Shown here: positions 33,592 to 42,701 of the stretch, piece by piece | Layout of the letters: each line of letters starts with the position of its first letter | Position numbering within the stretch: the first letter of the stretch is position 1 | Source of the DNA: Candidatus Saccharibacteria bacterium UBA5148 | GTDB lineage: Bacteria; Patescibacteriota; Saccharimonadia; Saccharimonadales; UBA4665 | Direction of reading: 5' to 3' | Assembly (NCBI GenBank): GCA_002413835.1 | Contig: DHXU01000003.1 | Location: forward strand, 124,910 to 188,909 | Length of the DNA stretch: 64,000 nucleotides | Program-made: the position numbers and the translations under genes | Notes under the pieces: model-generated | Seen by the model: the letters and a program-made list of their open reading frames with translations, nothing else | Told to the model about the DNA's origin: nothing | Databases searched by the model: none

Positions 33592-33653
33592 CATACAGAT
33601 TCATCTACGCTTGGTAGGCTGAGATTGTTAACATGTAATAGGGGGATGCAACT

Positions 33654-33812
33654 ATGGGATTACTCGACAAAGCAGACGACACTAAAGATACCATGCAAAA
33701 GAAGCTGGACGATACGGATATGGACGTCAAAGCCAAGGAAAAGATGCAGGAAATGCGCGACCACCATGATGGTTCGACATCGCAGACTACTGACACCAAC
33801 CAAAAGGTTTAA
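33654..33812 (+). CDS. Small charged helical protein, 52 aa
   Basis: MGLLDKADDTKDTMQKKLDD starts a 52-residue product, highly charged, helical and without Cys. The ribosome site AGGGGGA is about nine bases upstream, and a terminator follows 34 bases after the stop, which together make a convincing independent mini-gene. It resembles CsbD/hydrophilin-like stress proteins in composition only; no family is claimed. Confidence 0.65.
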   Translation: MGLLDKADDTKDTMQKKLDDTDMDVKAKEKMQEMRDHHDGSTSQTTDTNQKV

Positions 33813-33845
33813 GACGTATTGTCTTCGTGTATTAGCGTACATCAA

Positions 33846-33868
33846 GGGCCCCCTCGGGGCTCTTTTTG
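33846..33868 (+). terminator. Intrinsic terminator of the 52-aa protein gene
   Basis: AGGGCCCC (33846-33853), loop CTC, GGGGCTCT (33857-33864, one G-T pair), then TTTT into TTTTTG: a textbook rho-independent terminator. Confidence 0.85.
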
Positions 33869-33985
33869 TTATACGTACTGTCGGCGTCGTCGTCGATAAC
33901 TTTGGAGGATTATTAACAACAGCCCGCATCTATAAACTTTTTAAGTAACTCCGTGACCGGTCGATATTGGTTACTCTGCAGTCTA

Positions 33986-34015
33986 TTGCAGGCTGCTGAC
34001 TTGCGGGGCTATAAT
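33986..34015 (+). promoter_or_regulatory. Promoter of the RadC cluster with a long leader
   Basis: TTGCAG (33986-33991), 18 bases, TATAAT (34010-34015). Transcription should start near 34022, about 290 bases before the first gene at 34312. Confidence 0.5.
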
Positions 34016-34021
34016 TATGTA

Positions 34022-34311
34022 CAGCATCGTGAGTGCTGGGACTAATGGCTGTTATCGGTCACCATTCCCTTCTTACCCACCTGCTTTACAACCAAGTAGC
34101 ATACTCACTGGCTTTCGAATTCGTTCGGCAGCAAAGCGTCCCTGCGATCTTTTCTTACATCAAGCAAGACATATGGCCTCCTCACGGAGGTAATAGGACG
34201 ACTCCTGAACGGTACTCTTCCTTTACATATATCTCATACCAATAGCCGTTCACTGATTATCGATACGATTGTCAGCTCTCTTCACCAATTTTATCTTAGG
34301 AGCTTGAACCT
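34022..34311 (+). promoter_or_regulatory. Long untranslated leader of the RadC cluster
   Basis: About 290 bases without a credible gene. It contains a hairpin CCTCC-TCAC-GGAGG (34177-34190) that pairs a Shine-Dalgarno-like GGAGG with its complement, next to a six-codon frame (ATG at 34173, stop TAA). The unusual leader could be a regulatory RNA or house an unrecognised non-coding RNA. No known riboswitch signature was recognised. Confidence 0.35.
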
Positions 34312-34611
34312 ATGACTATTTATCTCAATTCCGCAGCTGATCGCAAAGTTATTAATAAAGAAGTCAGCGTTACAAGCGTTTATTTCCGTCCAGGTCGCCA
34401 CATGAAGGGCTTTCCAAAGCGCATGGAGTATGAGGGCCGCGAGTATACCTTCATCGAATCCGGCCTGCGCTACCTGGTGCAAAAAGGTCAACAGCTGATT
34501 GAAATATTCGATATGACTGACGGCGATCAGGACTACCGTCTGAAATTCGACCCTGCTGCCCACATCTGGACACTCATTGGAGTAAAGGAGAACAACCATG
34601 CAATCGCTTAG
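34312..34611 (+). CDS. Hypothetical protein, 99 aa, coupled to radC
   Basis: 99 residues, unknown family. It starts MTIYLNSAADRKVINKEVSV, with AGGAG ten bases upstream, and is probably a small mixed alpha/beta protein (FRPGRHMKGFPKRMEY basic segment). It overlaps the radC start by 14 bases, so the two are translated together. The basic middle could touch nucleic acid, but this is only inference. Confidence 0.7.
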   Translation: MTIYLNSAADRKVINKEVSVTSVYFRPGRHMKGFPKRMEYEGREYTFIESGLRYLVQKGQQLIEIFDMTDGDQDYRLKFDPAAHIWTLIGVKENNHAIA

Positions 34612-35473
34612 CTTCCCTGACCTTCCGGCCCGACCGTTAGAAAAAGATGTGCTCGAGACTGCCGAATTACTGTTCCCGAGCCCGGCTGCTAAGCATGGGC
34701 TTGGGGCTATCTGGCAGCGGAATGCCGGCGCCCACGTGGACGCGGCTTCGTATACTTTGAGTGATACCGACGTACTGCTCGAAGAAAGCGATACACCGTA
34801 TGTCTTTCGCGTCCGTGACATGGCCGATCAGGACAAACCGCGTGAGAAGCTGATCAAGTATGGCCCAGGGGACCTCTCGGTGGCGGAAATCGTTGCCATA
34901 CTGCTTGGCGTCGGCACCCGACGGGAAGATGTCCTGCAGATGGCACATCGTATCCTGAAAGAATATGGCGAACGGGCTATGGTGCACGAAAAAAGCCCGA
35001 GGCATCTGGCAGAGACCCTGAATATTCCGCTGACCAAAGCCTGCCAGCTTGTTGCGGCCTTTGAGCTTGGACGGAGGTTTTACCAGAGCCGGGCCGGCAA
35101 ACCGGTAGTAGTACGCACCGCCAAACAGGCCTACGAGCATCTGAAGACAATGGGCGAATTGCAGAAAGAACAATTACGAGCCTTGTATCTGGGTAGTCGT
35201 TATCAGGTAATTCATGAGGAAGTCGTATCAATAGGAAGTCTGACGGCAAATATTGTCCATCCGCGCGAAGTGTTCCAGCCGGCAATCACCTACGGCGCGG
35301 TGGCAGTTATCATCGCCCACAACCATCCATCGGGATCCCTGGAGCCAACGGCGGCAGATGCCGAAGTCACCTATCAGCTTATTGAAGGTGGTAAGCTGCT
35401 TGGTATTGAGCTGCTTGATCATTTGATTATTGCTGAAGATAGATATCTCAGTATGATGGAAGAAGATGTCTAG
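34598..35473 (+). CDS. radC: RadC-like JAB/MPN-domain protein
   Basis: 291 residues. After a ~65-residue extra N-terminus, an HhH-type region (LSVAEIVAILLGVGTRREDVL) is followed by the JAB/MPN domain. The JAMM zinc motif is HNHPSGSLEPTAAD with the His pair at 241/243 and a Glu upstream (HEEVVSIGSL). RadC proteins are JAMM metalloproteins long tied to DNA repair or natural transformation; their substrate is still unknown. AAGGAG lies eight bases before the ATG. The N-terminal extension and the coupled 99-aa partner are not typical of RadC. Confidence 0.9.
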   Translation: MQSLSFPDLPARPLEKDVLETAELLFPSPAAKHGLGAIWQRNAGAHVDAASYTLSDTDVLLEESDTPYVFRVRDMADQDKPREKLIKYGPGDLSVAEIVAILLGVGTRREDVLQMAHRILKEYGERAMVHEKSPRHLAETLNIPLTKACQLVAAFELGRRFYQSRAGKPVVVRTAKQAYEHLKTMGELQKEQLRALYLGSRYQVIHEEVVSIGSLTANIVHPREVFQPAITYGAVAVIIAHNHPSGSLEPTAADAEVTYQLIEGGKLLGIELLDHLIIAEDRYLSMMEEDV

Positions 35474-35516
35474 CAACACGTTTATGTGCAATAGTAGCTA
35501 ACTCAAAGGAAATACC

Positions 35517-35828
35517 ATGTCCACCAGTACAATGTATCAGTTACCAACCTTCGGAACGCTCCTCAGTCACTTTCCGTACACCCAGCCACTAGTCCGTGAC
35601 GGATTCAGAGTCAACGCTTCAGATGACGCTGCAACTGATGATGAGGCCGATGAGCTACTGATACGGGCCCGGGTCAGATCGGGTGATTATTTTGCAACTC
35701 TGGCAACTGAGCTCGATAAGCTGGCTCAAGCGCTCAGTCTAGCTCGTGCTCCCGAGGCTCGAGTTATCGAGCGCATGGTTCCGGAGCTGCTGTATATCGA
35801 CAAGCATTACATTATTCGGCCGAAGTAA
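35517..35828 (+). CDS. Hypothetical protein, 103 aa
   Basis: Starts at an ATG with AAAGGA about nine bases upstream, 43 bases after radC, so it is probably in the same transcript. The product is helical and acidic in the middle (NASDDAATDDEADELLIRAR), ending in the basic KHYIIRPK. No family recognised. Its presence with radC and the 99-aa protein makes a three-gene unit. Confidence 0.6.
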   Translation: MSTSTMYQLPTFGTLLSHFPYTQPLVRDGFRVNASDDAATDDEADELLIRARVRSGDYFATLATELDKLAQALSLARAPEARVIERMVPELLYIDKHYIIRPK

Positions 35829-36022
35829 AATATATTACAAAATAAGATATCACATATGTCTGTATACTTATGCTATAAACAATGGCTCGCATCAAAGCAT
35901 ATATTCTGGTAAAATAAGGTGTTATTGCTCATGTCAATGGCCTACTCCCCGGAATACATACCGGGAATAAGCGCAGATGTTCATGAGCACTGCCCAAGCG
36001 GCACAACACATACAGTAAACCT

Positions 36023-37681
36023 ATGCTACTATCAGTTACCATTAACGAAAAATCATTCGGTGATAAGGTCTTATACCAAGACCTTCACTTCAGCGTGCAG
36101 GAAAACGAAAAAGTCGGGCTGGTCGGCCGCAATGGTACTGGCAAGACAACACTGTTCAATATCGTCGCCGGCGACGACAAGGATTATGACGGCGAGATCA
36201 TACTGAAGCGCGGCTCGGTACTCGTTGCCAGCCGCCAGGAACACCATGGTCACGAAGATAAAACCGTCCTGGAATATATTCAGGGCGATCTGCCGGAATA
36301 TCGGAAGCTGGCCCACATTCTGGATACCTACCCCAAGACGATGGGCGACAATACTCGCCGGATGCAGGAATATAGCGACGCCTTGGAACGTTTCAGTGAC
36401 CTGGGCTATTACCAGCTGGAAGATGAGATCGAGCAGGCCTTCGATATCTACCAGATAGACAAGACAAAGTTGCACAGCCCACTCGGCAGTTTGAGCGGCG
36501 GCCAGAAGCGCATGGTCGAACTGATGAAAGTCCAGCGCTCGCGCGGCCACATCGCCCTGATCGACGAACCGACGAACCACATGGACTACATAGCTAAGGA
36601 TGCCTTCGTCAAATGGCTGAAAGCGGCTCAGGAAGCTGTCATTGTCATCACCCACGACCGTGACGTGCTGCGCTGTGTCGACCGGATTATCGAAATTCGC
36701 GACGGTAGCGCTTATGCCTTCCGCGGTAACTATGATGATTATCTGCGGACCAACAAGAGCCAGGTGACATCACAGGTCAACGAGTACGATATAACCCAGA
36801 AGCGCATTCGAAATCTCCAGGAAGACGTTATCCGCTTCCAGCGGCTCAAGGAAAAATCCCGCGACCCGGGTACGATCCGGCGCTTCAAGTCCCAGGAACA
36901 GAAAGCCCGTGACGATCTGGTCAGGTTGCAATCCCTGGAGAAGCCATCATTCTGGATCGACCAGGAATCAGCTAGCAGTATGAACGACAAGATGACGGCC
37001 TCGTATGAAAAGTACAAGGCCCAGAATATCCGTATCCGGACCCGAACCAAAGAGTCCGACTCGTATCGTTTGCTGGTGCAGGTCGAGAAGCTCAGCCTTG
37101 GATACGGCACTAAACCACTGTTCGAAGATATCAGTTTTGCGCTTCACGAATCAGAGCGCATCAGGCTGCACGGCCGCAACGGTGCCGGTAAGACGACACT
37201 TATCCAATCGGTCATGGCCCAGTCGCGCGGCGTGGCTGCTGCCAGCAAGAAGTTTGCCGGTGTTGTAGCGACAGAGAAAGATCTGAAAATCGGCCTCTAC
37301 GAACAGGAGATAAACCCAAAATACCTGCAGCTGACATTGTCGAACGCTCTTGAGCAGGTTCTGATGGATAAAGACACGCCGTCGAGCCCGCAGCGCATCA
37401 AGCAGCTGCTGAGCGACTACCTGTTCAACCCGGCAAGTGATGGCGACATGCCTGTCGAGCGCTTAAGCGGTGGTCAGAAGGCCCGCTTCCAGCTGATCAG
37501 CATGCTGGCCGATGATCCGTCGGTACTCATTCTCGATGAACCGACCAACCACCTTGACCTGCCAAGCATTGAAGAACTTGAGCATGCCCTGACGGCATAT
37601 CACGGGGCAATCATCTATATTTCTCACGATAGTTACTTTGCCGCTAAGCTCGGCGGTACAACGATTACTATCGGCAGCTAG
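36023..37681 (+). CDS. ABC-F family ATPase
   Basis: 552 residues with two ABC nucleotide-binding domains and no membrane part. Domain 1: GRNGTGKTT, LSGGQKRM and IALIDEPTNH. Domain 2: GRNGAGKTT, LSGGQKAR and VLILDEPTNHLD. A linker rich in charged helices (RNLQEDVIRFQRLKEKSRD) joins them. ABC-F proteins bind the ribosomal E site and regulate translation or give resistance to ribosome-targeting antibiotics; the subclass is not clear here. No ribosome site precedes the ATG at 36023; the 190-base gap before it shows no gene, only small hairpins. Confidence 0.9.
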   Translation: MLLSVTINEKSFGDKVLYQDLHFSVQENEKVGLVGRNGTGKTTLFNIVAGDDKDYDGEIILKRGSVLVASRQEHHGHEDKTVLEYIQGDLPEYRKLAHILDTYPKTMGDNTRRMQEYSDALERFSDLGYYQLEDEIEQAFDIYQIDKTKLHSPLGSLSGGQKRMVELMKVQRSRGHIALIDEPTNHMDYIAKDAFVKWLKAAQEAVIVITHDRDVLRCVDRIIEIRDGSAYAFRGNYDDYLRTNKSQVTSQVNEYDITQKRIRNLQEDVIRFQRLKEKSRDPGTIRRFKSQEQKARDDLVRLQSLEKPSFWIDQESASSMNDKMTASYEKYKAQNIRIRTRTKESDSYRLLVQVEKLSLGYGTKPLFEDISFALHESERIRLHGRNGAGKTTLIQSVMAQSRGVAAASKKFAGVVATEKDLKIGLYEQEINPKYLQLTLSNALEQVLMDKDTPSSPQRIKQLLSDYLFNPASDGDMPVERLSGGQKARFQLISMLADDPSVLILDEPTNHLDLPSIEELEHALTAYHGAIIYISHDSYFAAKLGGTTITIGS

Positions 37682-37765
37682 AATAAGACGCAGCTATTGC
37701 AGACATGACACCCGCGCCGGTCACGTTGTGATGGCAACGTCGTAATCCTGGCAACACTATGCAGT

Positions 37766-38002
37766 CTACCGGTTGCAGACGATAACCCGCATACCGGGCA
37801 CCAGCTTCTTGGCGTCGTGGTATGTCATACCGATTTTGACGCCATAGGCCTTGGCCTGGTGCGAGCACGAGGTGATCATATAACGGTTCAGGTTGCGCCG
37901 CGGTGTCAGCGATGGGCGGTAGCGTTTGGCCGACGGCATCTCATCGTGGGCAAAAGCCCAGAAATACTTTGTATTGATAGGATTGGAAAGTGAAAGTTGC
38001 AT
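37766..38002 (-). pseudogene. Truncated Y-family DNA polymerase (dinB-like) fragment
   Basis: A 78-codon frame from ATG 38002 carries RYMITSCSHQAKAYGVKIGM followed by AKKLVPG, which matches the N-terminal palm of DinB/UmuC polymerases (the SYEARxxGVxxGM block), then stops at CNR. The polymerase normally continues for about 300 more residues, and the start region lacks the DxDxFF metal motif. It is the remnant of a deleted gene between the ABC-F gene and the kinase cluster. Confidence 0.55.
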
Positions 38003-38348
38003 GGTTAATAATCCCCATAGTTTACAAGATAATGATGGCTGAGAAAGGTTGCAGCTGAAAATAAAAGACGTGACCAACATCCAACAGGATGAGATTGCTG
38101 CAATGCAGCCCCTCGTATGTATGTAATTTCAGAAAATATAAATAAAATGTAAGGCGCGCAGTGACAAAAGTATGGTTGCCTGTGTATGAAAGCCTATACG
38201 TAGGAGAGGTGCGTCAATTGATACATTATCTCACGCATACGGCTAATTAGTATTATACACACAATTTGCTTAGGCCGCTAAAAAAGTATAATAAGCTAAT
38301 GCTTAACCGAACGAGATCAGACCGGATCGAGCCTGCTACTGCCTGCCG
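38003..38348. other. Gene-free gap downstream of the kinase cluster
   Basis: About 345 bases. I see A/T-rich sequence, no convincing frame or RNA gene, and no clear terminator for the leftward kinase operon except an A/T-rich tract near 38270-38290. The region may hold the promoter of the dinB remnant. Confidence 0.4.
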
Positions 38349-39461
38349 CTATGCCTTGGTGTCTAAACAGATCTTGAATGCGGTTCCCGACCCGAGCTTT
38401 GACGACACCTTGATCGTACCGCCGTGTAGCTGTACGACTTCGTTCGACCAGTACAGACCGAGGCCGGTGCCACCGACTTTGACGGACAATGGGTTGTCGA
38501 TCCGGGAGAATTTTTTGAATAATTTATCTATATCTTTGTCAGCAATGCCGACGCCTTCATCGGAGATATCTACTACCACTTTGCCTCGGCTGGCCGGAGC
38601 TACCGTAACGGTTATAGACTTTTCGGGCGGCGTATATTTGCTGGCATTATCAATAATATTACCCAGGGCCATACGGATATATTCAGTATCGACGAGTGCA
38701 GTGACTGCCTCGGCCGGTTGCTCGTATATGACTTTTTGAGAGCGGTTCTTGAAGAGCGATGCTGAGTCGTGAAGAATACTTTCCATCAGTTTGCCAATAT
38801 CGACCTCGGCCCGTCTGAGCGTAATTTTCTTGAGGTCAAGCTTGGCGACACGCAGTATGTCATTCACTACCTTGATCTGGCGTTCGTTACTTTCATAGGC
38901 GCTTTGCAGAAATTTGTGTTGTTCCGGGGTGATATCTCCGGCATAACCTTCCAGGATCATACCAACGTACTGCTTGACGGCAGTGGCTGGCGTACGCAAC
39001 TGGTGAGAGGCCAGCGCGATAAATTCGTCCTTGGAACGGTTGATCTCCATAAGCTGGCGCACGCGCTGGGATTCGATGATCTTTCGCTGCAACGAATAAC
39101 GCAGGACGCGCGACAATAGCTCGCTATCCAGGGCGCCCTTGACGAGATAATCGGCAACGCCCATGCGCATTGCCCGGCGTTCAACATTCTCGTCCCCCGC
39201 ACCGGTCAGAATAATAAATGGCTCCGGACGTTGCACCAGATCGAACTGGCTGAGCAGCTCCAGGCCGTTCTGGTCTCCCAGCCTGTAGTCAATCAGATAG
39301 ATGTCATGACGGGCAGCGTCGATGACATCCTTGGCTTTCTCGGGTGACGAAATCCATTCGATCTTGAATGGAGACGAAGGAATTTTGGCCATGAGATTAC
39401 GGATGATGAGATAATCGTCCTCATCATCATCTACCAGCAATACACTGAGGCTGTTAGACAC
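38349..39461 (-). CDS. Hybrid protein: receiver domain fused to histidine kinase
   Basis: 370 residues from GTG 39461, which overlaps the response-regulator stop by eight bases; an ATG 54 bases upstream would overlap more. Receiver domain at residues 1-125 with phosphoacceptor Asp58 (LIDYRLG) and the acidic pair near the start; then a HisKA domain with His153 in ALASHQLRTP and a HATPase domain (N, G1 DEGVGI, G2 GGTGLGLYW). There is no membrane segment. The receiver comes before the kinase, a layout used for stimulus-coupled kinases. It is likely phosphorylated by or feeding the upstream partners. Confidence 0.9.
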   Translation of the reverse strand: MSNSLSVLLVDDDEDDYLIIRNLMAKIPSSPFKIEWISSPEKAKDVIDAARHDIYLIDYRLGDQNGLELLSQFDLVQRPEPFIILTGAGDENVERRAMRMGVADYLVKGALDSELLSRVLRYSLQRKIIESQRVRQLMEINRSKDEFIALASHQLRTPATAVKQYVGMILEGYAGDITPEQHKFLQSAYESNERQIKVVNDILRVAKLDLKKITLRRAEVDIGKLMESILHDSASLFKNRSQKVIYEQPAEAVTALVDTEYIRMALGNIIDNASKYTPPEKSITVTVAPASRGKVVVDISDEGVGIADKDIDKLFKKFSRIDNPLSVKVGGTGLGLYWSNEVVQLHGGTIKVSSKLGSGTAFKICLDTKA

Positions 39462-39915
39462 TTGGCTCCTCGACCTTAGCTGGCAATTCAACGATCTCGA
39501 ACCAGTATTTGCCAAGCGTCTGGATGACCTGAAGTAAGCCCTCGAAGGTTACAGGCTTGGTAATGAAAGAATTGACGCCGAGCTGGTAGGACTTGTAAAC
39601 ATCTTCTTCGGCCTTTGATGTCGTGAAAACGACGACAGGAATGTCCTTGAGTTCATCATCGGATTTGATTTCCTTGAGTGCTTCACGGCCGTCTTTCTTG
39701 GGCATATTCAGGTCGAGTAATATGATTCCGGGGCGGCCGCATTCGCGTTTTTTGGCCCATTGCCCGCGGCATTTCAGATAATCAAGTAGCTCTTCCCCGT
39801 CCTTGACGCGGCAGAGACTGTTCAACAGCTTACTTTCCTTGAATGCTTTCTGAGTCAGGAGGTAATCGTCATCGTCATCGTCCGCCATCAATATCACGAT
39901 TCCGTTCTGGTTCAT
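39454..39915 (-). CDS. CheY-like response regulator (Rcp1 type)
   Basis: 153 residues, a single receiver domain with no output domain. Acidic pair at about 12-17, phosphoacceptor Asp68 in IILLDLNMP, then FTTSKAEED and NSFITKPV with the conserved Lys. The insertion after strand 3 (RGQWAKKRECG) resembles Rcp1-like regulators paired with phytochrome or multi-sensor kinases. Preceded by GGAG before the ATG. It lies between the sensor kinase and the hybrid kinase and probably shuttles phosphate between them. Confidence 0.92.
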   Translation of the reverse strand: MNQNGIVILMADDDDDDYLLTQKAFKESKLLNSLCRVKDGEELLDYLKCRGQWAKKRECGRPGIILLDLNMPKKDGREALKEIKSDDELKDIPVVVFTTSKAEEDVYKSYQLGVNSFITKPVTFEGLLQVIQTLGKYWFEIVELPAKVEEPSV

Positions 39916-39925
39916 ATCGTCTCCT

Positions 39926-42145
39926 TCATAATAAATTCTCTCCTTTTTTATGGCGCATAGGCAACATAATGATGAATGTTGAGCCTTTGCCCAGTTTGCT
40001 TGTCGCGGTTATCGTACCGCCATGGCGTTCGACGATCTTCCGGCAGACTGCCAGCCCGATGCCGGTTCCTTCGTAAGAATCTCTGTTGTGCAGCCTTTGA
40101 AATACAGCAAAGATGCGGTCCAGATACTTTTCATCAAAACCGAGGCCGTTATCTTCGATTTCCAGGCGGCAATACTTTATTTTATCATTGCTTGGTACGA
40201 CAGTCGAAGCCCGAATAGTAATAACCGGTGCGGCGTCGTCGCGGTGAAATTTTATGCCATTAGCAATCAGGTTCTGCAGTAGCTGCCGCATCTGCATAGG
40301 GTCGGCGTGGATGGTCGGTAAATCGATGATGTTTAGGGTGGCGTGAGTATCGGAGATGCGGACTTCCAGGTCGCTCACTACTTCTTGAACGACAGTTTTC
40401 AGATTAACAGGTATGAACTCACGGCCCTTGGTTGATACCTGTGAGAACGAAAGGATATCTTCAATAAGGGCGCTCATCCGGGCGGCAGCATTACGCATAC
40501 GAGCCAGATAATCGCTGCCTTCCCCAAGCACGTCGTTGTATTCATTCTGAAGCAGATTACCGAAGGCCTGGATTTTGCGTAATGGTTCCTGCAGATCGTG
40601 TGACGCAACATATGCGAAGTCCTGGAGCTCCTGGTTGCTGCGCTGCAGGCCAAGGATGGCGGCTGCCAGCTCTGAGGTCCGGGCTTCGACACGGCTCTCG
40701 AGCTCCTCGTTAGCTGTCCATAATGCTTCTTCCAGCCTGGTGCGCTCAGCGAGCTCACGTTGAGCTTCGTCGTATAGTGCTGCATTAGTCATAGCTAAAG
40801 ATGCGCGGTTGGCGAGCCCTTCTGCCATTTCAAGATCCGATTCAGTAAAATCTCGCTTGCCATCGGTGGCTATCAGGGAAATGACTCCGACAGCTTTGTT
40901 ATTGACTTTGAGAGGAACAATAATGACCGACGACAATGCCAGGTCGCGCAGCAGTTTTAATTCTTTCTTGTCCTTGGCAGACGCGACCAGGAGCTCGTCG
41001 GAAATATGTGGGTAAAATTCGGGCTTCCCTGTTCGTAGGACATTGGCGGTGCCACTGGACTCTTGAAGATTCGGTGGTCCCTGCGTGCGTCGTAATTCCT
41101 GGGCCCATTTGACTTTTTCCGGGTCCTTGTGTGCCACGGCAACCTGTTGCAATATGTTGTTCTCGTCAAGTATTTCGATGCCGCACCAATCTGTAAAGTC
41201 CGGAACCATTAACTTGGCAATGGTCTGCAAGGTCTGCCGATAATCAAGCGACTCAGACAGTACGGCGCTGGCTTTCGCGAGATATGTCAGGTTGTTTTCG
41301 ACGATTTTTCGTTCGGTAATGTCGACTAATGCGCCCGGAAAGTTGATCGGCTCACCTTTGACATTACGTTCAATGCGGCCACGGACTATCACCCAACGTA
41401 TAACACCGTCTCTGGTGACAGTACGGTACTCGCTCACGTACCTGTCGCCGGATTTGAGCACATCGGATATTTCTTTGGTTACTCGATCCCTGTCATCTTC
41501 ATAGATCGCATCTAAGAAGGCTGGAAGTGGCAAACCCTTAGCGGCGTCTTTTTCACTGATGCCAAATAACAGAGCTAAATTGCGGTCGCCAATTATCTTG
41601 TTGCTTGATATATTCCATGACCAGGTGGCAATCTGGCCAACTTCCAGTGCTTCGTCCAGGCGCTGTTCAGCCCGCTGTAGCTTGTTACCGGCAGTTACTT
41701 CCTGAGTTACGTCATGTGTTGACTGTACCAGGAGTTCTAGCTTATGGTTACTATCGAACAAAGGATAATGTGTCAGCTGCCAGAACCGCGTCTCCATAGT
41801 TCCGTCCGGCCGAGGAATATCATACTGGAGTGTGTCCATTATGTCTGGCCTGCCTGTCCTGATCACTTTTCGGAGCGACTCTTTGAAATCGCTGACGCCT
41901 GTCTTGATATGTTTTTCAGATGTATCTGGAAAAACATCAAAGACTGGTTTTCCGACGGCATCGCCTGGCGTCACCATGGTGTTGATAGCGTGGGCCTGGC
42001 TCTCGGCTGCTATCGTAAAGTCCGGATCATCGGGATAGAAGGCCAGATACTGATCTGGCAAGGAATTGAACAGCTGTTGGTAGTCGATGTGAAGTACATC
42101 GACAGGATCGGTCTTCAAAGTTGGTTTTATCTTTTTTTCAGGCAT
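39926..42145 (-). CDS. PAS-PAS-GAF sensor histidine kinase
   Basis: 739 residues, soluble. Two PAS-like domains (about 20-155 and 170-290, the second ending GALVDITERK), a GAF domain (about 300-450, LDYRQTLQTIAKLMVPD), a coiled-coil (ELAERTRLEEALWTANEELE) and a HisKA/HATPase core with His516 in YVASHDLQEPLRK and G2 box GTGIGLAVCRK. The first gene of a three-gene operon. PAS/GAF sensing without a membrane segment suggests a cytoplasmic redox, light or small-molecule signal. Signalling genes of this complexity are uncommon in reduced CPR genomes. Confidence 0.93.
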   Translation of the reverse strand: MPEKKIKPTLKTDPVDVLHIDYQQLFNSLPDQYLAFYPDDPDFTIAAESQAHAINTMVTPGDAVGKPVFDVFPDTSEKHIKTGVSDFKESLRKVIRTGRPDIMDTLQYDIPRPDGTMETRFWQLTHYPLFDSNHKLELLVQSTHDVTQEVTAGNKLQRAEQRLDEALEVGQIATWSWNISSNKIIGDRNLALLFGISEKDAAKGLPLPAFLDAIYEDDRDRVTKEISDVLKSGDRYVSEYRTVTRDGVIRWVIVRGRIERNVKGEPINFPGALVDITERKIVENNLTYLAKASAVLSESLDYRQTLQTIAKLMVPDFTDWCGIEILDENNILQQVAVAHKDPEKVKWAQELRRTQGPPNLQESSGTANVLRTGKPEFYPHISDELLVASAKDKKELKLLRDLALSSVIIVPLKVNNKAVGVISLIATDGKRDFTESDLEMAEGLANRASLAMTNAALYDEAQRELAERTRLEEALWTANEELESRVEARTSELAAAILGLQRSNQELQDFAYVASHDLQEPLRKIQAFGNLLQNEYNDVLGEGSDYLARMRNAAARMSALIEDILSFSQVSTKGREFIPVNLKTVVQEVVSDLEVRISDTHATLNIIDLPTIHADPMQMRQLLQNLIANGIKFHRDDAAPVITIRASTVVPSNDKIKYCRLEIEDNGLGFDEKYLDRIFAVFQRLHNRDSYEGTGIGLAVCRKIVERHGGTITATSKLGKGSTFIIMLPMRHKKGENLL

Positions 42146-42335
42146 ACATATATAGCAGGAAGACCAGTGCCTTATCCGTCCCTTTCCTATTGGTAATTAT
42201 AAGCTAGATGGCAGCTGCGCCGTGAGAATTATTTCACAGACCGTAGAAGCTTGCTAGTCCATAGTACACTAGCTGTATGCACAATTGGCCAGCAAATGAC
42301 CGCTACCGGACTGACAACGGTGCTACAATATGGTT

Positions 42336-42698
42336 ATGATAATCATCGAAATCCTTACCTGGTGGTATCGCCAGGGGTGGATGCAGGTAGCTAAAAATAC
42401 TGAGCAGAGATTCTTCAAGGTTTCGCACCTGTTTTCGGTACCGATCCTCGTCCGGACGCTATTTGCGCCGTGGCGGCGGATCATCACCTACCCTGGTGCC
42501 AGCATTGACGCCAAGCTGCGGGCGATGGGTGACAACATGGTCAGCCGGGTAGTCGGGTTCTCGGTTCGTGCCCTGGTACTGTTCAGCGCTGGGGTCATGC
42601 TGCTGCTGAGCTCGATAGTCGCCGGCATCCAGCTGATCGTCTGGCCGCTGATACCGCCGGCTGCCATCGTGACATTGATCAAAGGGATAGTAGGCTAG
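42336..42698 (+). CDS. Small membrane protein partner of the Clp-like ATPase
   Basis: 120 residues, starting at ATG 42336 because an upstream ATG at 42330 abuts a TACAAT box (42324-42329); the message would be leaderless. An amphipathic start (EILTWWYRQGWMQVA) is followed by a hydrophilic loop (LFAPWRRIITYPG) and two hydrophobic segments (about 75-115) near the C-terminus. It ends three bases before the Clp-like gene starts, so the two are co-transcribed. No family known to me; a membrane recruiter or channel for the ATPase is possible (inference). Confidence 0.7.
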   Translation: MIIIEILTWWYRQGWMQVAKNTEQRFFKVSHLFSVPILVRTLFAPWRRIITYPGASIDAKLRAMGDNMVSRVVGFSVRALVLFSAGVMLLLSSIVAGIQLIVWPLIPPAAIVTLIKGIVG

Positions 42699-42701
42699 AC
42701 T

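Noticed and set aside
33625..33948. 107-aa frame across the small charged-protein gene and its terminator
   Set aside because: It reads through a strong terminator and lacks a ribosome site, whereas the overlapping 52-aa frame has both start and stop signals in place.
35919..36206. 95-aa frame overlapping the ABC-F start
   Set aside because: Cys/Tyr-rich and mostly out of frame with the ABC-F coding; no ribosome site.
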